From Cryptomeria japonica (Eukaryota; Streptophyta; Pinopsida; Cupressales; Cupressaceae), in assembly GCF_030272615.1 (NCBI RefSeq), contig NC_081414.1, forward strand, positions 657,524,292 to 657,588,291: a DNA stretch of 64,000 nucleotides. The letters are read 5' to 3'. The notes beneath the pieces are model-generated. The model ran no database searches and was not told the DNA's origin. It saw only the letters and a list, made by a program, of their open reading frames with translations. The stretch's first letter is position 1. The number at the start of each line of letters is the position of its first letter. Positions 35,231 through 46,367 of this stretch are shown piece after piece. The position numbers were made by a program, and so were the translations under genes.

Positions 35231-36395
35231 TGGACATGTGATGGTATAATCTTTGTGATTTTGTTAATTTTCATTGTCTTAGGTAATCTTCATATGTTAT
35301 GGTAGATATTTGTTGTTCTTAGGCTAGGTTTTGTGGTTGAATCTATTTTAGTCTTTCAATATTGTTATTAACTTTTCACCATACACAAAATTCATTAAAT
35401 TCTAATTTTTTAAATTCAAAATTGAGCTTTTGTTTTGCTTAATTTGGAATAATTATTTCAAATCTGAGTGCTTTTCATATTTCATAATTCAAAATTTCAT
35501 TTGCAAGTTTAATTTTCCAATTAAAGCTTAAAATTAAGTGGTTTATTTCAAAAACCCTAGTTTTCAAATTTAAGAGTAATTTTTGTGGGCTGTCTATGAT
35601 TTTAATTAATTATTTTAGATTTGGTAGTAATTCAAATTCAAAATTTCAATCTTATATCTCCTTGAAAATTAAATTTTAAAATTAAGTGGTTAATTAAAAG
35701 GACCCTAATTTTTAAATTTAAATTAATTTCTCAATTTTGCATTAATTACTTCAATTTTCAAAATTTCAACCTTAGATCCAATTTTAATTTTAAATTTTAA
35801 AATTCAGAGGATGTTCTCACAAGACCCTAATTTTAAATTTAAATTTCCTAAGAGGTTGCATAATTTTTCACAGTTATCTATTTTTTCAAAAAAAAAAAAT
35901 CACAAATCAATTTGCTTATTTTTCTAGAATAATCATTTTCTAAAATTTTGCATTATTCAAATTTCAATGTTCAAAATTCAAAATTCAAATTTCAAATTCT
36001 CATTTTTAAATTTCATTTCAAAATTTTCAAAATTTAAATCTCAAAATATTTTTTTTATTTGAGAGTCTTATCAATTTACATAAATTAAGAGGTTTTATTT
36101 ATAAAATCATAATTTATTAATTTGCTTCAATCTAAATTTAAATATTTGTCATGGAAATTAATGGATTTGATTTATTTGCTATTTTAGATATAATTACATT
36201 GCTTTTAACATACATTTATTATAGTCATGTGTTGTATAATGGCTTCTTTCACTTCATGTTACTTATTTTCATTCATAGAACTTCGACGTATTGCATTTTT
36301 AGGATTTGCAAGTTGTTTCCATTTCATCAGCTAGATCTCAAAGATTCTATTTATCATACATGTTTCTTTTTGGTGACATTTTTAAACAATGCATT
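35231..36395 (+). other. AT-rich leader of element H
   Basis: Dense in AAATTTCAAATT-type words from about 35400 to 36120, with no coding motif. The short open frame at 36151-36405 looks fortuitous. It links the H LTR to the first gag piece. Confidence 0.4.
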
Positions 36396-36590
36396 TCATA
36401 TGTAGATCATTTTAAAGACTTTGTGGATCCCAATCCTAGAGATGGTAATGGAACATTCAATACTTGTAGCTCTCCTACGGAATATAATGTAAATAAAGAT
36501 CAAGCTAATACTCCTATCAATGATCTCTCTAATGGACATAAAGCATTGTAGAGAAACATGGCTCCATATTCTTCTCATATACATATCCTT
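36396..36590 (+). pseudogene. Gag-like ORF of element H, piece 1
   Basis: The frame contains HFKDFVDPNPRDGNG, TPINDLSNGHKAL, a TAG, then NMAPYSSHIHI. It runs into element D. When D and one target copy are removed, the same frame goes on at 45623 with LAQERKNQDMG, so the two pieces were one gene. No protein family is recognised from this piece; it is called gag from its place and from the knuckle-like motif in the next piece. Confidence 0.55.
36586..36590. repeat. Target site duplication of element D, left copy
   Basis: ATCCT here against ACCCT at 45618-45622. One transition separates them. Confidence 0.7.
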
Positions 36591-38364
36591 GTTGAACACA
36601 ATGTACCACTGAGAGGGGGGTGAATCAATGGTTTCCAATATCCTAAACCCTTTTTGACCTAACTCTTGGTACCAATTAGCGAATGAAACACAAGGAGGGT
36701 ATGCTAGTGAGATAAGGAAAGAGATCAAATGCAAACACACAACACATAACACTGGATATATGAGGAAAACCCAATATGGGAAAAACCTCAGTGAGAAATG
36801 CTGCTAGAGTCTACTACTCCAATACAACCTCATAATAAACATGGTTACAATGTTTAGGGCACCAAACCCTAATTTTAGGGAACCAACCCAAGGAGCACCA
36901 ACCTCTGATTTAGGGAACCAACCCAACGAGCAACAACCCCTACATTGAGCTCCAACTCAGTGATTACAATATTATATGTCAAAATAACCTTGTTACAAAT
37001 GAGTGTTGTAATGCTTGCAATCAAAATACTTCAGCGGTTTAACTCTTCTCTACCAGTTCTCCTCTACTCAGTTCTCTGTTGGTTCATTATCCTCTATTTA
37101 TATCCTTTCTGCCCTAATTCTATCTTGCATAACCTCCACTGATACACTCTCTTTTCTCCTTCACCTTCAATAGCTTTCTTCCTGAATCTCCCTTTCCGGT
37201 TCACACAATTTTTATCCTTTTTGGCATCTTGTTGGTTGCTCTAACCTTACCGGTAAAACCTTTGATAAACCCTCTTACTAGTTCAACTTTTTTGTTAGTC
37301 ATCTCCAACACTTAGATGCTTTTGATCTTCTCTCTAGTCACTCTCTTCTCTCTCAGTTACTCTATCTTTTTTATAATTTATCATTAAAATCTTTCATCTT
37401 CGATCTACATATTTATACTTGGCTTTCCCACAAAGACCAGAGTTCAAACGTTGGAACACTAGGGCTTTTCTCCACCAACTCAATCCATATCAAATTTGAT
37501 CAGATCTCATCTCCTTGATTGATGATCTACAGTAGATCAAACATCACCGCCATTTCTGATGAAATTTGTACACGCTTTCTATATTTAGCAACTTGCAACT
37601 TGTTTTTCAGCCTTGCTCTGTCAATCACCATTAATGCCTCAATTGTTTCCTTCAACCAATGAGCACAAAGATCGGATTGTCCTACTTGATTTACATCACC
37701 AAAAAGATTTTGCATCTTGATTTGCCTCGAACCATACTTCTTTTATAATTGACCTGTGATTTATGGGTTCCTTATTTAAAGTCGACCTACTCATCACCTA
37801 CCACATTAATGGACACTTCACCGACCTCTGGATGCTTGCCACTTGGTATCCACATGTCATCCTTTTTGACATCCACCTCTGTTTAGTCCATTGAGTTGGT
37901 TTAGGTTCATTCACTGACCAAGACATATTAATGGTGCTTTCTCACCAGTTCACTAACCTTGCCTATGCATGTCACCTTATAAGTTATCCTTCATGCCTGT
38001 TTTCCTATGTTCAGTCAGTGGGTCAACCTAACTTGTCTTAAAACACACCAATTCATCCAATAAGTCTATTTACCGATGAGATTACACCTGCCTTCATATC
38101 GGTATTATCCTTGAGTAAAACATGTCATTAATGCACATCCTGATAATCATGCCTATTGATGGATTACTCTTTTCTCTGTTGTCTTTTGATTTCTTATCAG
38201 TGGTCATGTTTACTTATCAGTGAACATCCATGCCGATAACATCTCCTTCTTACATCTCACATTCACCTTGCATACCAGTAACCATCCATACTGGTGACAT
38301 TCTATACTTACCAGTTGACATGCTATATGTACCGGTTGACATCAATGACAATACACTGCCAAAA
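36591..38364 (-). repeat. 3' LTR of element D
   Basis: It begins TGTTGAACACAATGTACCAC and ends CTGCCAAAA, a worn form of TGCCAACA. A block of about three units of 35 bp (GGAACCAACCCAAGGAGCAC and variants) lies at about 36860-36955, next to the box GAAAACCCAATATGGGAAAA. The same layout is in the other LTR at about 44135-44260. Confidence 0.9.
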
Positions 38365-38376
38365 ATCTCCCCCTTT
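38365..38376 (-). promoter_or_regulatory. Polypurine tract of element D
   Basis: The minus strand reads AAAGGGGGAGAT against the 3' LTR. Two more AAAGGGGGAGA blocks (near 38420 and 38472) lie between it and the end of pol. Confidence 0.85.
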
Positions 38377-38494
38377 AGCATTGATTTCAACATGATCTAC
38401 ATGTCTTAAACCTATTCATTCTCCCCCTTTGGCAATAATGACAAAAGGCACAAACTTTGCAAGTACTTATCTCCCCCTTTGTCCATCAGCTAAT

Positions 38495-39950
38495 TCAAGA
38501 GTCAAAAAGGTATGGCAGTGAGCTCCCCTGAACCATAGATCTCCATACACATTTAGTGCATGAAGTGAGTGACACAACTCCTAACTTGTGTCTCAAATAC
38601 TCAATTGTGCTTACCGATAGAGTCTTGGTGAAGATATCAGCCACTTGTTCACCTGTAGGGACATACTCTACCTTAACTTCTTGATCTGCCACCTTCTCCC
38701 TAAGAAAATGATATTTGATAGTAATATGATTTGTCCTTGAGTGTATAATTGGGTTATTTGATATGTTAATTGCACTTGATTTGTCACACTAGATGGAAAT
38801 GGGGTCATACATCTCTATCTAAATATCCTTGAGGGTCTTCTTCATCCATAGCACCTAAGAATAGCATGTGGCAGTAGCAATACATTATGCCTGAGCAGCA
38901 GATAGAGAAACTGAATCTGGCTTCTTATTATGCCATGAGACCAATCGGCTACCTAGGAAGAATGCACCACCACTTGTGCTCTTCTGGTCATCAAAGCAAC
39001 CTGCCCAATCAACATCAGTGTAGGAATGTAAGGTAAAATCCCCTTTCTTGGGATACCATATTCCATAATCAAGTGTCCCTTGTAGATACTGAAATATCCT
39101 CCTAACTACATTCACATGTGACTGTTTGGGTACAGCTTGAAATCTAGCCACCATGCATACTGCCTGCACTATATCTGGTCTAGAAGCAGTAAGATATAAC
39201 AAGCTTCCAATCATGGATCTATACAATGTTTGATCCAATATCGGTGATTCATCATCCTTGCTGAGATTGAATCCGGTCGTGATGGGAGTACTTACCAATT
39301 TGCTATCTTCCATTTGGAACTTCTTCAACATAGCTTTGGCATACTTGGTTTGAGAGATAAATATCCCTTTACCTTGTTGTGAAATTTGCAAACCAAGAAA
39401 GTAGGACATCTCTCCAAGCATTGACAACTCAAACTCTGACTACATCTGATCAACAAACTCTTTATACAAGGCATCCTTGTTGCCTCCCAAAATGATGTCA
39501 TCCACATATATGACCACAATAGTCATGTGGATTCTATCTACTTTAATTTACAGATTACCATCTACACTCCCTTTTCTGAACCCCTACTCCTTTAGATACT
39601 TATCTAACCTTGAGTACCATGCTCTTGGAGCTCGCTTCAAACCATACAACTCTTTCTTCAACTGGAACACAAAGGTTTAATCATCATGTAGTAGAAAACC
39701 TTCTAGTTGTTCCATGTATACTTCCTCTTCTAAATTTCCATTTAGGAAAGGAGACTTGACATCCATTTGATAAACTTTATAACCCTTGTAGGTAGAGAAA
39801 GCAAGAAACATCCTAATAGCTTCTACCCTAGCCATGAGTGCAAATGTTTCTTCAAAATCAATGCCTTCTACTTGAGAATATCCTTTGCACACTAACCTTG
39901 CTTTGTGCCTCACAATATTCCCTTCTTCATTCATCTTGTTCCGGTATACC
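38495..39950 (-). pseudogene. RT and RNase H of element D
   Basis: From high to low coordinate: [40 protein letters not shown] (39934-39677), the intact catalytic IYVDDIILGG near 39500, MSYFLGLQISQQGKGIFISQ and LVSTPITTGFNLSKDD, then SMIGSLLYLTASRPDI. RNase H follows with YTDVDWAGC, STSGGAFFLGSRLVSWHNKK and SLSAAQA before a stop at 38885, and the end VADIFTKTLS at 38692-38495. A frameshift near 39680-39600 and stops at about 39440, 38885 and 38790 inactivate it. Confidence 0.9.
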
Positions 39951-40021
39951 CACTTTGTTCCAGTGACATTTTTATCATCCGGTCTAGGAACTAATTCCCA
40001 AGTCTTATTCTTCTCAATTTG

Positions 40022-41260
40022 CTACAGTTCCTCTTCCATTGCATCCATCCATTTATGAATTTTGTTGGCCTCATTGAATGTCTTAGGTTCCATTTCAGTC
40101 ATGAGGCAAAAATTGACTTGTTCATCATTCCGGGCAAGTCTTCTTCTAGTCTGCACACCATCACTCTTATTACCTAAAATCTGCTCTTTTGGGTGGTTTT
40201 TATGCACATACCGGGTAGGGACCTTATTGGACGCTTCTTCCAGTTCATTGTCTAACTGAGCTTCTTCACCTTCATCATTGGAATCATCATACCGGTTGAC
40301 TTGAGTATTTCTTCCTTTAAGCATTTCTTCATCTACTCTCACATTCACACTCTCAATGACTTTTCTTAGTCTTTTGTTGTAGCATTTGTAGGCCTTACTG
40401 TGAGTTGAGTAACCAAGGAAAATACCTTCATCACTCCTAGAATCAAAGATGCCCAAGCTATCTTGATCTCTTTTAATGAAACATTTACTCCCAAACACCT
40501 TGAAGTACTTGACTGATGGTTTCTGGTCATACCACAACTCATAAGGTTTAATCCTACTATTTGTTCTCAGTTGAAACTGGTTCAAAGTATATGTTATAGT
40601 ATGAACTACTTCCTTCCAATACATATCCGATAAGTTTGCCTCATTCAACGTAGTCATAGCCATTTCCTTGATTGTCTTGTTCTTCCTTTCTACCACACCA
40701 TTTTGTAGTGGTGTCTTAGGGGCTAAGTATTGTCTTTTATTTCCATGTCTTTCACAGAAGTCCTCAAACTCATTTGATGTGAAATCTCCACCACAGTTGG
40801 ATCTTAGGTATTTCACCTTGCATCCACTTTCCTTCTATACCAACTTTTGGAAGATCTTGAATCTATCAAATGCTTGTGATTTATCATGAAGGAAAGTGAC
40901 CCATGTCATTCTTGAGTAGTCATCAATGAAGAGCATAAAGTATCTCTCACCAGAAAGATCTCTTGTCCTAGTTGGACCACACAGATTAGTATGCACCAGT
41001 TCTAGTGGTCTTGAATCTCACCTTAGTTTTCTTTCCTCTTACACATTCATCACAAAATGTGCTTATCAGTTTGATGATCGATGGTATATTTCTTACAGAG
41101 CCCTTTTTTCTTACTGTAACTGGATTATCAAGATTTATGTGGCCTAGTCTCCTGTGCCACAACTATCTCTTATCCACTAGTCCCATCATCCATTGAGAAT
41201 CATAGCATTCCTTCAGATTGTACACATTTCCATCTATTCTTTTACCTTTTGCTACAATCT
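40022..41260 (-). pseudogene. Integrase of element D
   Basis: The zinc motif LWHRRLGHINLDNP lies near 41160-41120 and CDECVRGKK near 41050. The first catalytic Asp region (about 41000-40900) is worn. In the open stretch 40816-40022, KYLRSNCGGDF replaces the usual RSDNGGEF, so the second catalytic Asp is Asn. The catalytic Glu is kept in LQNGVVERKNKT. The C-terminal part reads YELWYDQKPSVKYFKVFGSK and EGIFLGYSTHSKAYKCYNKR, ending in an acidic linker to RT. The enzyme cannot be active. Confidence 0.9.
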
Positions 41261-41570
41261 AATTGGTACTCTCTTTTCTTATCTGGCAATCGGTAGAGTC
41301 AAAAATGAATTTATATCCTTTATCACACATCTGACTCATACTTAGAAAATTATGGTTTAGACCTTCTACATAATATATATCATATGTCTTCAATTTTCCA
41401 TCAATATTCAGAGTACCTTTACCTTTTATCTTGATGGAGGAGTTATCTCCAAATCTTACTGAGCCTCCATTCCAATCTTCAAGCTTAATAATTTTCTTTT
41501 TATCACCGGTCATGTGATTGGAACAACCACTATCTACAACCCATAAGTTCCTTGTTTTTGCATGCAGGGC
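41261..41570 (-). pseudogene. Protease of element D
   Basis: WVVDSGCSNHMTGDKKKI spans about 41555-41500, with the DSG catalytic triplet intact. It is followed by GSVRFGDNSSIKIKGKGTL and YYVEGLNHNFLSMSQMCDKG, the standard run from copia protease into the GAG-pre-integrase domain. A TAG near 41262 ends it. Confidence 0.88.
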
Positions 41571-41739
41571 AGTCTACACAATCAGACTTGATTCTACCTT
41601 ATTCTTGTCTTTTTCAACCCAAATCGGTTTGTGTTCCTTCTTCTTGTCTTCTACAATTTCATGTTTCAGTTTAACTACCAATTCCTGATCTGGTACTGAC
41701 TTCTTTGGCTTGGTTGTCCTGAGTTTGGAATGTTTCCGA

Positions 41740-42905
41740 ATGTGCCCAAACTTCTGTCAATTATAACACTTTATATTGACATTAAATGATGAATCTTTAA
41801 AATTATTGTAGGACACCAATTGACTTCTCCTACATTCAAAACTCCTATGACCAAATCCATTACACTGATAACAAACAACATTCATACCTTGGATTGCAGA
41901 AAAACAATTTCTACTTTCAAAACTAATAGGGGGCTTATTCATCAGTCTACAATCAACAACTCTATGTCCAAACTTATTACACCGGTAATAATAACCATGG
42001 AAATTCGGTACACACGAGTCTTGTTTCTTTGAACCAGCAAACCTTGTCTCACCGGATGTATTCCCCTCATGCTATTGATTCTAATGAATCCTTCACTATC
42101 TACCTTGGGCTTGATTTTATGATTTTCATATCAATACGATGTGTGAGACTTCTAGTTTGTAGCATACTGGTTCACAAGCTGATTTCTTGTAGCCTCAACA
42201 TAGGTCTTCTTGTCGATATCTTTGCTGACTGTAAAAATTTGCTTCTCTTTACTTTCACTTGAAGAAGGAAATTGTATCTCCTTACCAAATGTGTCTTGGT
42301 TATTCAAACATTGTCCTTCTTCAAATCCTAAACCACTGGTGTCTTTTGAATGCTTATGTTTGCTCAACATCTTGTCTAAAGCTTTAGTGCTGCCCTCATA
42401 CTTGCTCCTCATCTTCAATTCATCCTTGCTCTTGTCTAGCTCCTTTCTAAGCCTTACAATTTCCTCTTCCATATTTTTCTACTCCTTTTCCTTCTTTATC
42501 AATTCAGAGGATGTAGCTTCACATATCCTCTTAGCTTCTTCCAACTGGAGTTGTAGATCAGAAGTTTCTTTCTTGGATTCCTCTAGAGATTCCTCTTGGA
42601 GTTGTAGATCAGAAGTTGTTTTCTTGGATTCCTCCAGGGATTCCTCCAACTGTTCTTGTTCCTTTGCAGCATCATGCTTAGCCTTTTTGATTTCTCATCT
42701 TGTCTTACTTAATTCCTCAAGAGCACTTATGAGCTCACCTTCTAGATCCACTTCAACTTCAATATCTTCATCTTCCTCATCTTTGACAACCAGTTCATCT
42801 AATGCCATAAAGAGATTAACTTCCCTTTCATCCTCATGCCAGTCATCTTCTAATGCACTTTATTCATCTGTGGCATCATCCTCAATGGTATATTAGTTCT
42901 TCTTC
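41740..42905 (-). pseudogene. Gag, second half of element D: coiled coil and three zinc knuckles
   Basis: After the stop ending the 311-codon part, the frame runs through an acidic stretch into a long coiled coil (about 42760-42400; VRLRKELDKSKDELKMRS). A 17-residue unit is tandemly duplicated in it (42547-42648). Then come KALDKMLSKHK and GLGFEEGQ. Three knuckles follow: YYRCNKFGHRVVDC (first Cys to Tyr) near 41990, CYQCNGFGHRSFEC at about 41870, and a partial one, CYN then stop then QKFGHIRKH, near 41760. Such a tail is longer than in C and E. Element A keeps a similar coiled coil and knuckles. Confidence 0.8.
42547..42648 (-). repeat. 51-bp in-frame tandem duplication in the Gag coiled coil of D
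   Basis: Units 42547-42597 and 42598-42648 are nearly identical and encode EESLEESKKETSDLQLQ and its close copy. The period of 17 residues keeps the frame. It lengthens the coiled coil. Confidence 0.85.
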
Positions 42906-42907
42906 TT

Positions 42908-43843
42908 CTAGTAGCTTCTTCTTCCTTGCCGGTAAACTTTCTTCTCTTTGTCTTTACCTGAAGATATGCCAAAGCTCCTTTCCTCATCTCCACCAATTTC
43001 ATTGTAGGGACATTTTGCAGCAAAGTGTCCAATTTTACCACAATTGAAGCATTTGAGTGGCAAGTTTCCTTTATACTTACCAAATCCTCTCTTGAGCTTT
43101 CTAACAAAGTTTTCTACCTCTGCATCCGAGTCTTCATTGGATCCTTTATGGGAAACCTCTTCCTTGACCCTTTTGATGGAATTGAAGGTAACCTCTTTCC
43201 TTGAAGATCCTTCTCCGGTTGTCCTCATATCATAAGTAGTTAGGGAGCCAAATAACTCATCCATTATGAAGGTTTTTAGATCCTTGGCTTCCTCTATAGA
43301 AGAGACCTTAGTGTCATACTTAGATGTGAGTGATCTAAGTACCTTTTTGACAATAACTTTATCAACAACTTCTTCTCCAAGTCCCCTAATGGTGTTCACA
43401 GTTTCATCTACCCTATGAAGATAATCTGCAATATTTTCTTCATCTTTCATCTTCAAGCCTTCAAGCTGACCTCTTAGTGACTGCATCTTGGCTTCTTTGA
43501 CTTTGGCATCTCCTTTAAATAATCTCTGCAATTTATCCCAAGTCTCTTTGGCGGATGACCAGTGCATAACCTTAACAAACTCATTATCTAAAATCCCACT
43601 GAGAATAGCATGTTTAGCCTTTGCATTATTCTCATACTCCTTTGCATCTAGGTCTATGGGTGGAATACTAGGGACAATATACCCATTCTTTACAAACATC
43701 CAAACATAAAATCCTAGAGAGGGCATATATGTTTCCATTCTTCTGCACCAAAATGCATAGTTGGTTCCATGAAACATGGGGTCTTTAGAAGAAGAGGAGG
43801 ACTCATTTCTTGTCATTGTGTTCCAAGACCAGAATCTATCCAA
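42908..43843 (-). pseudogene. Gag, first half of element D
   Basis: A 311-codon open frame starts 47 bp from the 5' LTR (MDRFWSWNTMTRNESSSSSK). The short N-terminal motif FHGTNYAFWCRRMETYM matches the DUF4219-type start of plant copia Gag. The UBN2-type body includes SAKETWDKLQRLFKGDAKVK and LRGQLEGLKMKDEENIADYL. A complete zinc knuckle, CFNCGKIGHFAAKC, lies near residues 267-280. Gag packages the element RNA. This half is intact. The frame then meets a TAG, after which the coiled-coil half continues. Confidence 0.88.
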
Positions 43844-43875
43844 GCTAGAGAAATCTTATCTGACTAGGAACCTAG

Positions 43876-43887
43876 GCTATGATACCA
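43876..43887 (-). promoter_or_regulatory. Primer binding site of element D
   Basis: The minus strand reads TGGTATCATAGC, the tRNA-iMet complementary TGGTATCAGAGC with one change, two bases inside the 5' LTR. Confidence 0.85.
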
Positions 43888-43889
43888 AT

Positions 43890-45617
43890 TGTTGAAAACA
43901 ATGTACCACTGAGAGGGGGGTGAATCAGTGGTTCCCAATATTCTAAACCCTTTTTAAACTAACTCTTGGTATCGGTTAGAAAATCAAACACAAGGGGGGT
44001 ATGCCACTGATCAAATGCAAACACACAACACATAACATCGGATATACGAGGAACACCCAATATGGGAAAAACCTCGATGAGAAATGTTGCTAGAGTTTGT
44101 TGCTCCAATCCAGCCTCACAATAAACATGGTTAGAATGTTTAGGGCACCAACCCAAGATCACCAATCCCTGATTTTAGGGCACCAACCCAAGGAGAACCA
44201 ACCCTTGATTTAGGGCACAAACCCAAGGAGCACCAACCCTTGCGCTGAGGTCCAACTCAGTGATTATAATAACATATGTCGAAATAATAGTAATAAACTT
44301 GTTACAAATGAGTTTTGTAATGCTTGCAATCAAAATATTTCACCCGTTTAACTCTTCTCTACTCCTTCTCCTTTGCTTAGTTCACTGTTGGTTCACTATT
44401 TGTTGTTTATACCCTTTCTTCCTTGATTCTGTCTTGCATAACCTCCACCGGTACACTCTCTTTTCTCCTTCACCTTCGGCAACTTTGTTCCTCAATCTCC
44501 CTTGCTGGTAAAACCTCTGATAAACTCTCTTACCCGCTCAACTTTTCAGTCAGTCAACTCCAACACATATGCTTTTATCTTCTCTATGATCACTCTCTAT
44601 TGTCTTAGTTACTCTTTTTTTTTCTGGCATTTAGCATCAGAATCTTTCATCTTTGGTTTACATATTTTTACTTGGCTTTCCCGCCAAGACCAAAGTTCAA
44701 ATGGTGGCACTCTAGGGATTTTCTCCACCAACTCAATTTGTATCAAATCTGATTGGATCTCATCTCCTCAATTGATGATCTATAGTAGATCAAACATCAC
44801 CGCCATTTCTGCTGACATTTGCACACACGTTCTATATTTGGCAACCTGCAACTTGTTTTATCGGTCTTGCTCTATCAATCACCATTAATGACTTAGTTGT
44901 TTCCTTCAACCAATGAGCATGAAGATCGGGTTATCCTACTTTACTTACATCACCAAAAATCTTCTGCATCTTGATTTTCCTCAAGCTGCACTTCTTCTAT
45001 CATTGACCTGTGATTTACGAGTTCCTTATTTATAGTCAACCTTCTCATCACCTACCATGTCGATGGACACTTCACCAACCTTTGGATTCTTTCCACATGG
45101 CAGCCACATGTCATCCTTGTCAACACCCACCTCTGTTCAATCCACTAAGTCAATTTAGATTCATTCACCAACCAAGACATATTACCGGTGCTTGCTCACC
45201 AGTTCACTAACCCTTCCTGTACATGTCACCTTACCGGTTATCCTTCATGTCGTCTTTCCTCTGTTCTTTTGATGGGTCAACCCGACTTGTCATAAAACAC
45301 ACCAATTCATCCACTAAGTCTATTTACCAATGAGATTACACCTACCTTCATACTATTATTATCCTTGAGTAAAACATGTCATTAACGGACATCTTGATAA
45401 TTGCGCCTACCGATAGATTACTCTTTTCTCTGTTGTCTTTTTCTTTCTTATTGACAATCATGTTTACTTACTAGTGAACATCCATGTCGGTAACATCTCC
45501 TTCTTGCATCCTACATTCAACTTGCATACAGATAAACATCCATATCGGTGACATGCTATACTTACCAATTGACATTCTATAGTACCTGTTGACATCAATG
45601 ACAATGCAATGCCAAGA
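43890..45617 (-). repeat. 5' LTR of element D
   Basis: It begins TGTTGAAAACAATGTACCAC and ends TGCCAAGA. It aligns with the 3' LTR over its whole length, with many substitutions and small gaps, so the insertion is old. Confidence 0.9.
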
Positions 45618-45622
45618 ACCCT
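45618..45622. repeat. Target site duplication of element D, right copy
   Basis: ACCCT, against ATCCT at 36586-36590. Confidence 0.7.
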
Positions 45623-46367
45623 AGCGCAAGAGAGGAAAAATCAAGACATGGGTGTTTCCATCTCTCTAGATCCCCCTTATTCTCTTAGAGAATTACTTAA
45701 TCATCAAAATATTTGTAGAGAGGATGATGTTATGTATTTCATTCATTATCTCTCTCCCCATATAACGTTAAGTAAATATGAGGGCTTAGATGATAAGGAT
45801 CTTCCCTCTCAATCAACCTAAAAGGATATGCATGATGAAAGAAAGGAAAATCATCTTCGACAAGACATTCCTTCTTCATCTACTAGTACTTTCATGTATT
45901 ATAACATCCTTACACTATAAGATTCAAAGATATTCATAACAATGTTCCTCCCAATTCTCAATTAAAAAATTCTTATAGAGTGGCTTTAACAAAATATCAA
46001 AACAAGGTTTTAAAGGATGAGGACTTGGGAAATTTGACCAAGGAATTAGAGTCCCTATAAACCCTCCTAGACAAATTAGTATAGAACTCCTAGGACATGA
46101 TCATAATTCTCTCAATGATGATGTCCTTAGGATTCAAGGCATTAAGGATGATCTTGTAAGACAAAGGATGCGTCAAGAGGCTAAAATGACTTCTTCTTCA
46201 AAGACTCTTTTTTGTTCATTTCATCAAACTCATAATCATGATGCTAATGATTTTCTAGATTTTCAAGATGGTATACAAAAATTAGTTGATAATGGAACTA
46301 TAAAAATCAATGAAGACAATCCATCTTCTTCTTGTCCTAAATCTCAAAAAGTCTAAATATACACCTA
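45623..46367 (+). pseudogene. Gag-like ORF of element H, piece 2
   Basis: It continues piece 1: LAQERKNQDMGVSISLDPPY and DDVMYFIHYLSPHITLSKYE, then several stops and shifts, then an open stretch 46168-46356 with LFCSFHQTHNHDANDFLDFQ followed by DGIQKLVDNGTI. This C-x2-H-x5-H pattern followed by IQ.L.d.G.I is the C-terminal Gag motif seen in plant Tat- or Athila-like gypsy elements. The piece is cut by element E and resumes at 59532 with PIDDQEQLATRISW, one frame over. Confidence 0.6.
46363..46367. repeat. Target site duplication of element E, left copy
   Basis: ACCTA, identical to 59527-59531 beyond the third LTR. No other copy was seen next to the middle LTR. Confidence 0.9.

Larger units (their letters stand above)
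36591..45617 (-). mobile_element. Element D: full-length copia retrotransposon, defective
   Basis: LTRs of 1774 and 1728 bp, a primer site by the right LTR and a polypurine tract by the left show a 9.0-kb minus-strand element. Its Gag is unusually long (UBN2-type domain, knuckle, coiled coil, three more knuckles), followed by protease, integrase, RT and RNase H. Several stops and frameshifts break it. It sits inside the gag-like ORF of element H with a one-mismatch 5-bp target duplication. Confidence 0.92.

Noticed and set aside
36151-36405. Hydrophobic plus-strand open frame of 84 codons upstream of H gag
   Set aside because: It lies in AT-rich leader sequence, where Phe/Ile/Leu-rich frames arise by composition. 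The gag-like frame downstream is a different one.
42210-42896. Long plus-strand open frame rich in Ser and Leu (228 codons)
   Set aside because: It is the antisense of the Gag coiled coil of element D. Ser/Leu-rich antisense frames are the usual shadow of Glu/Lys-rich coiled coils.
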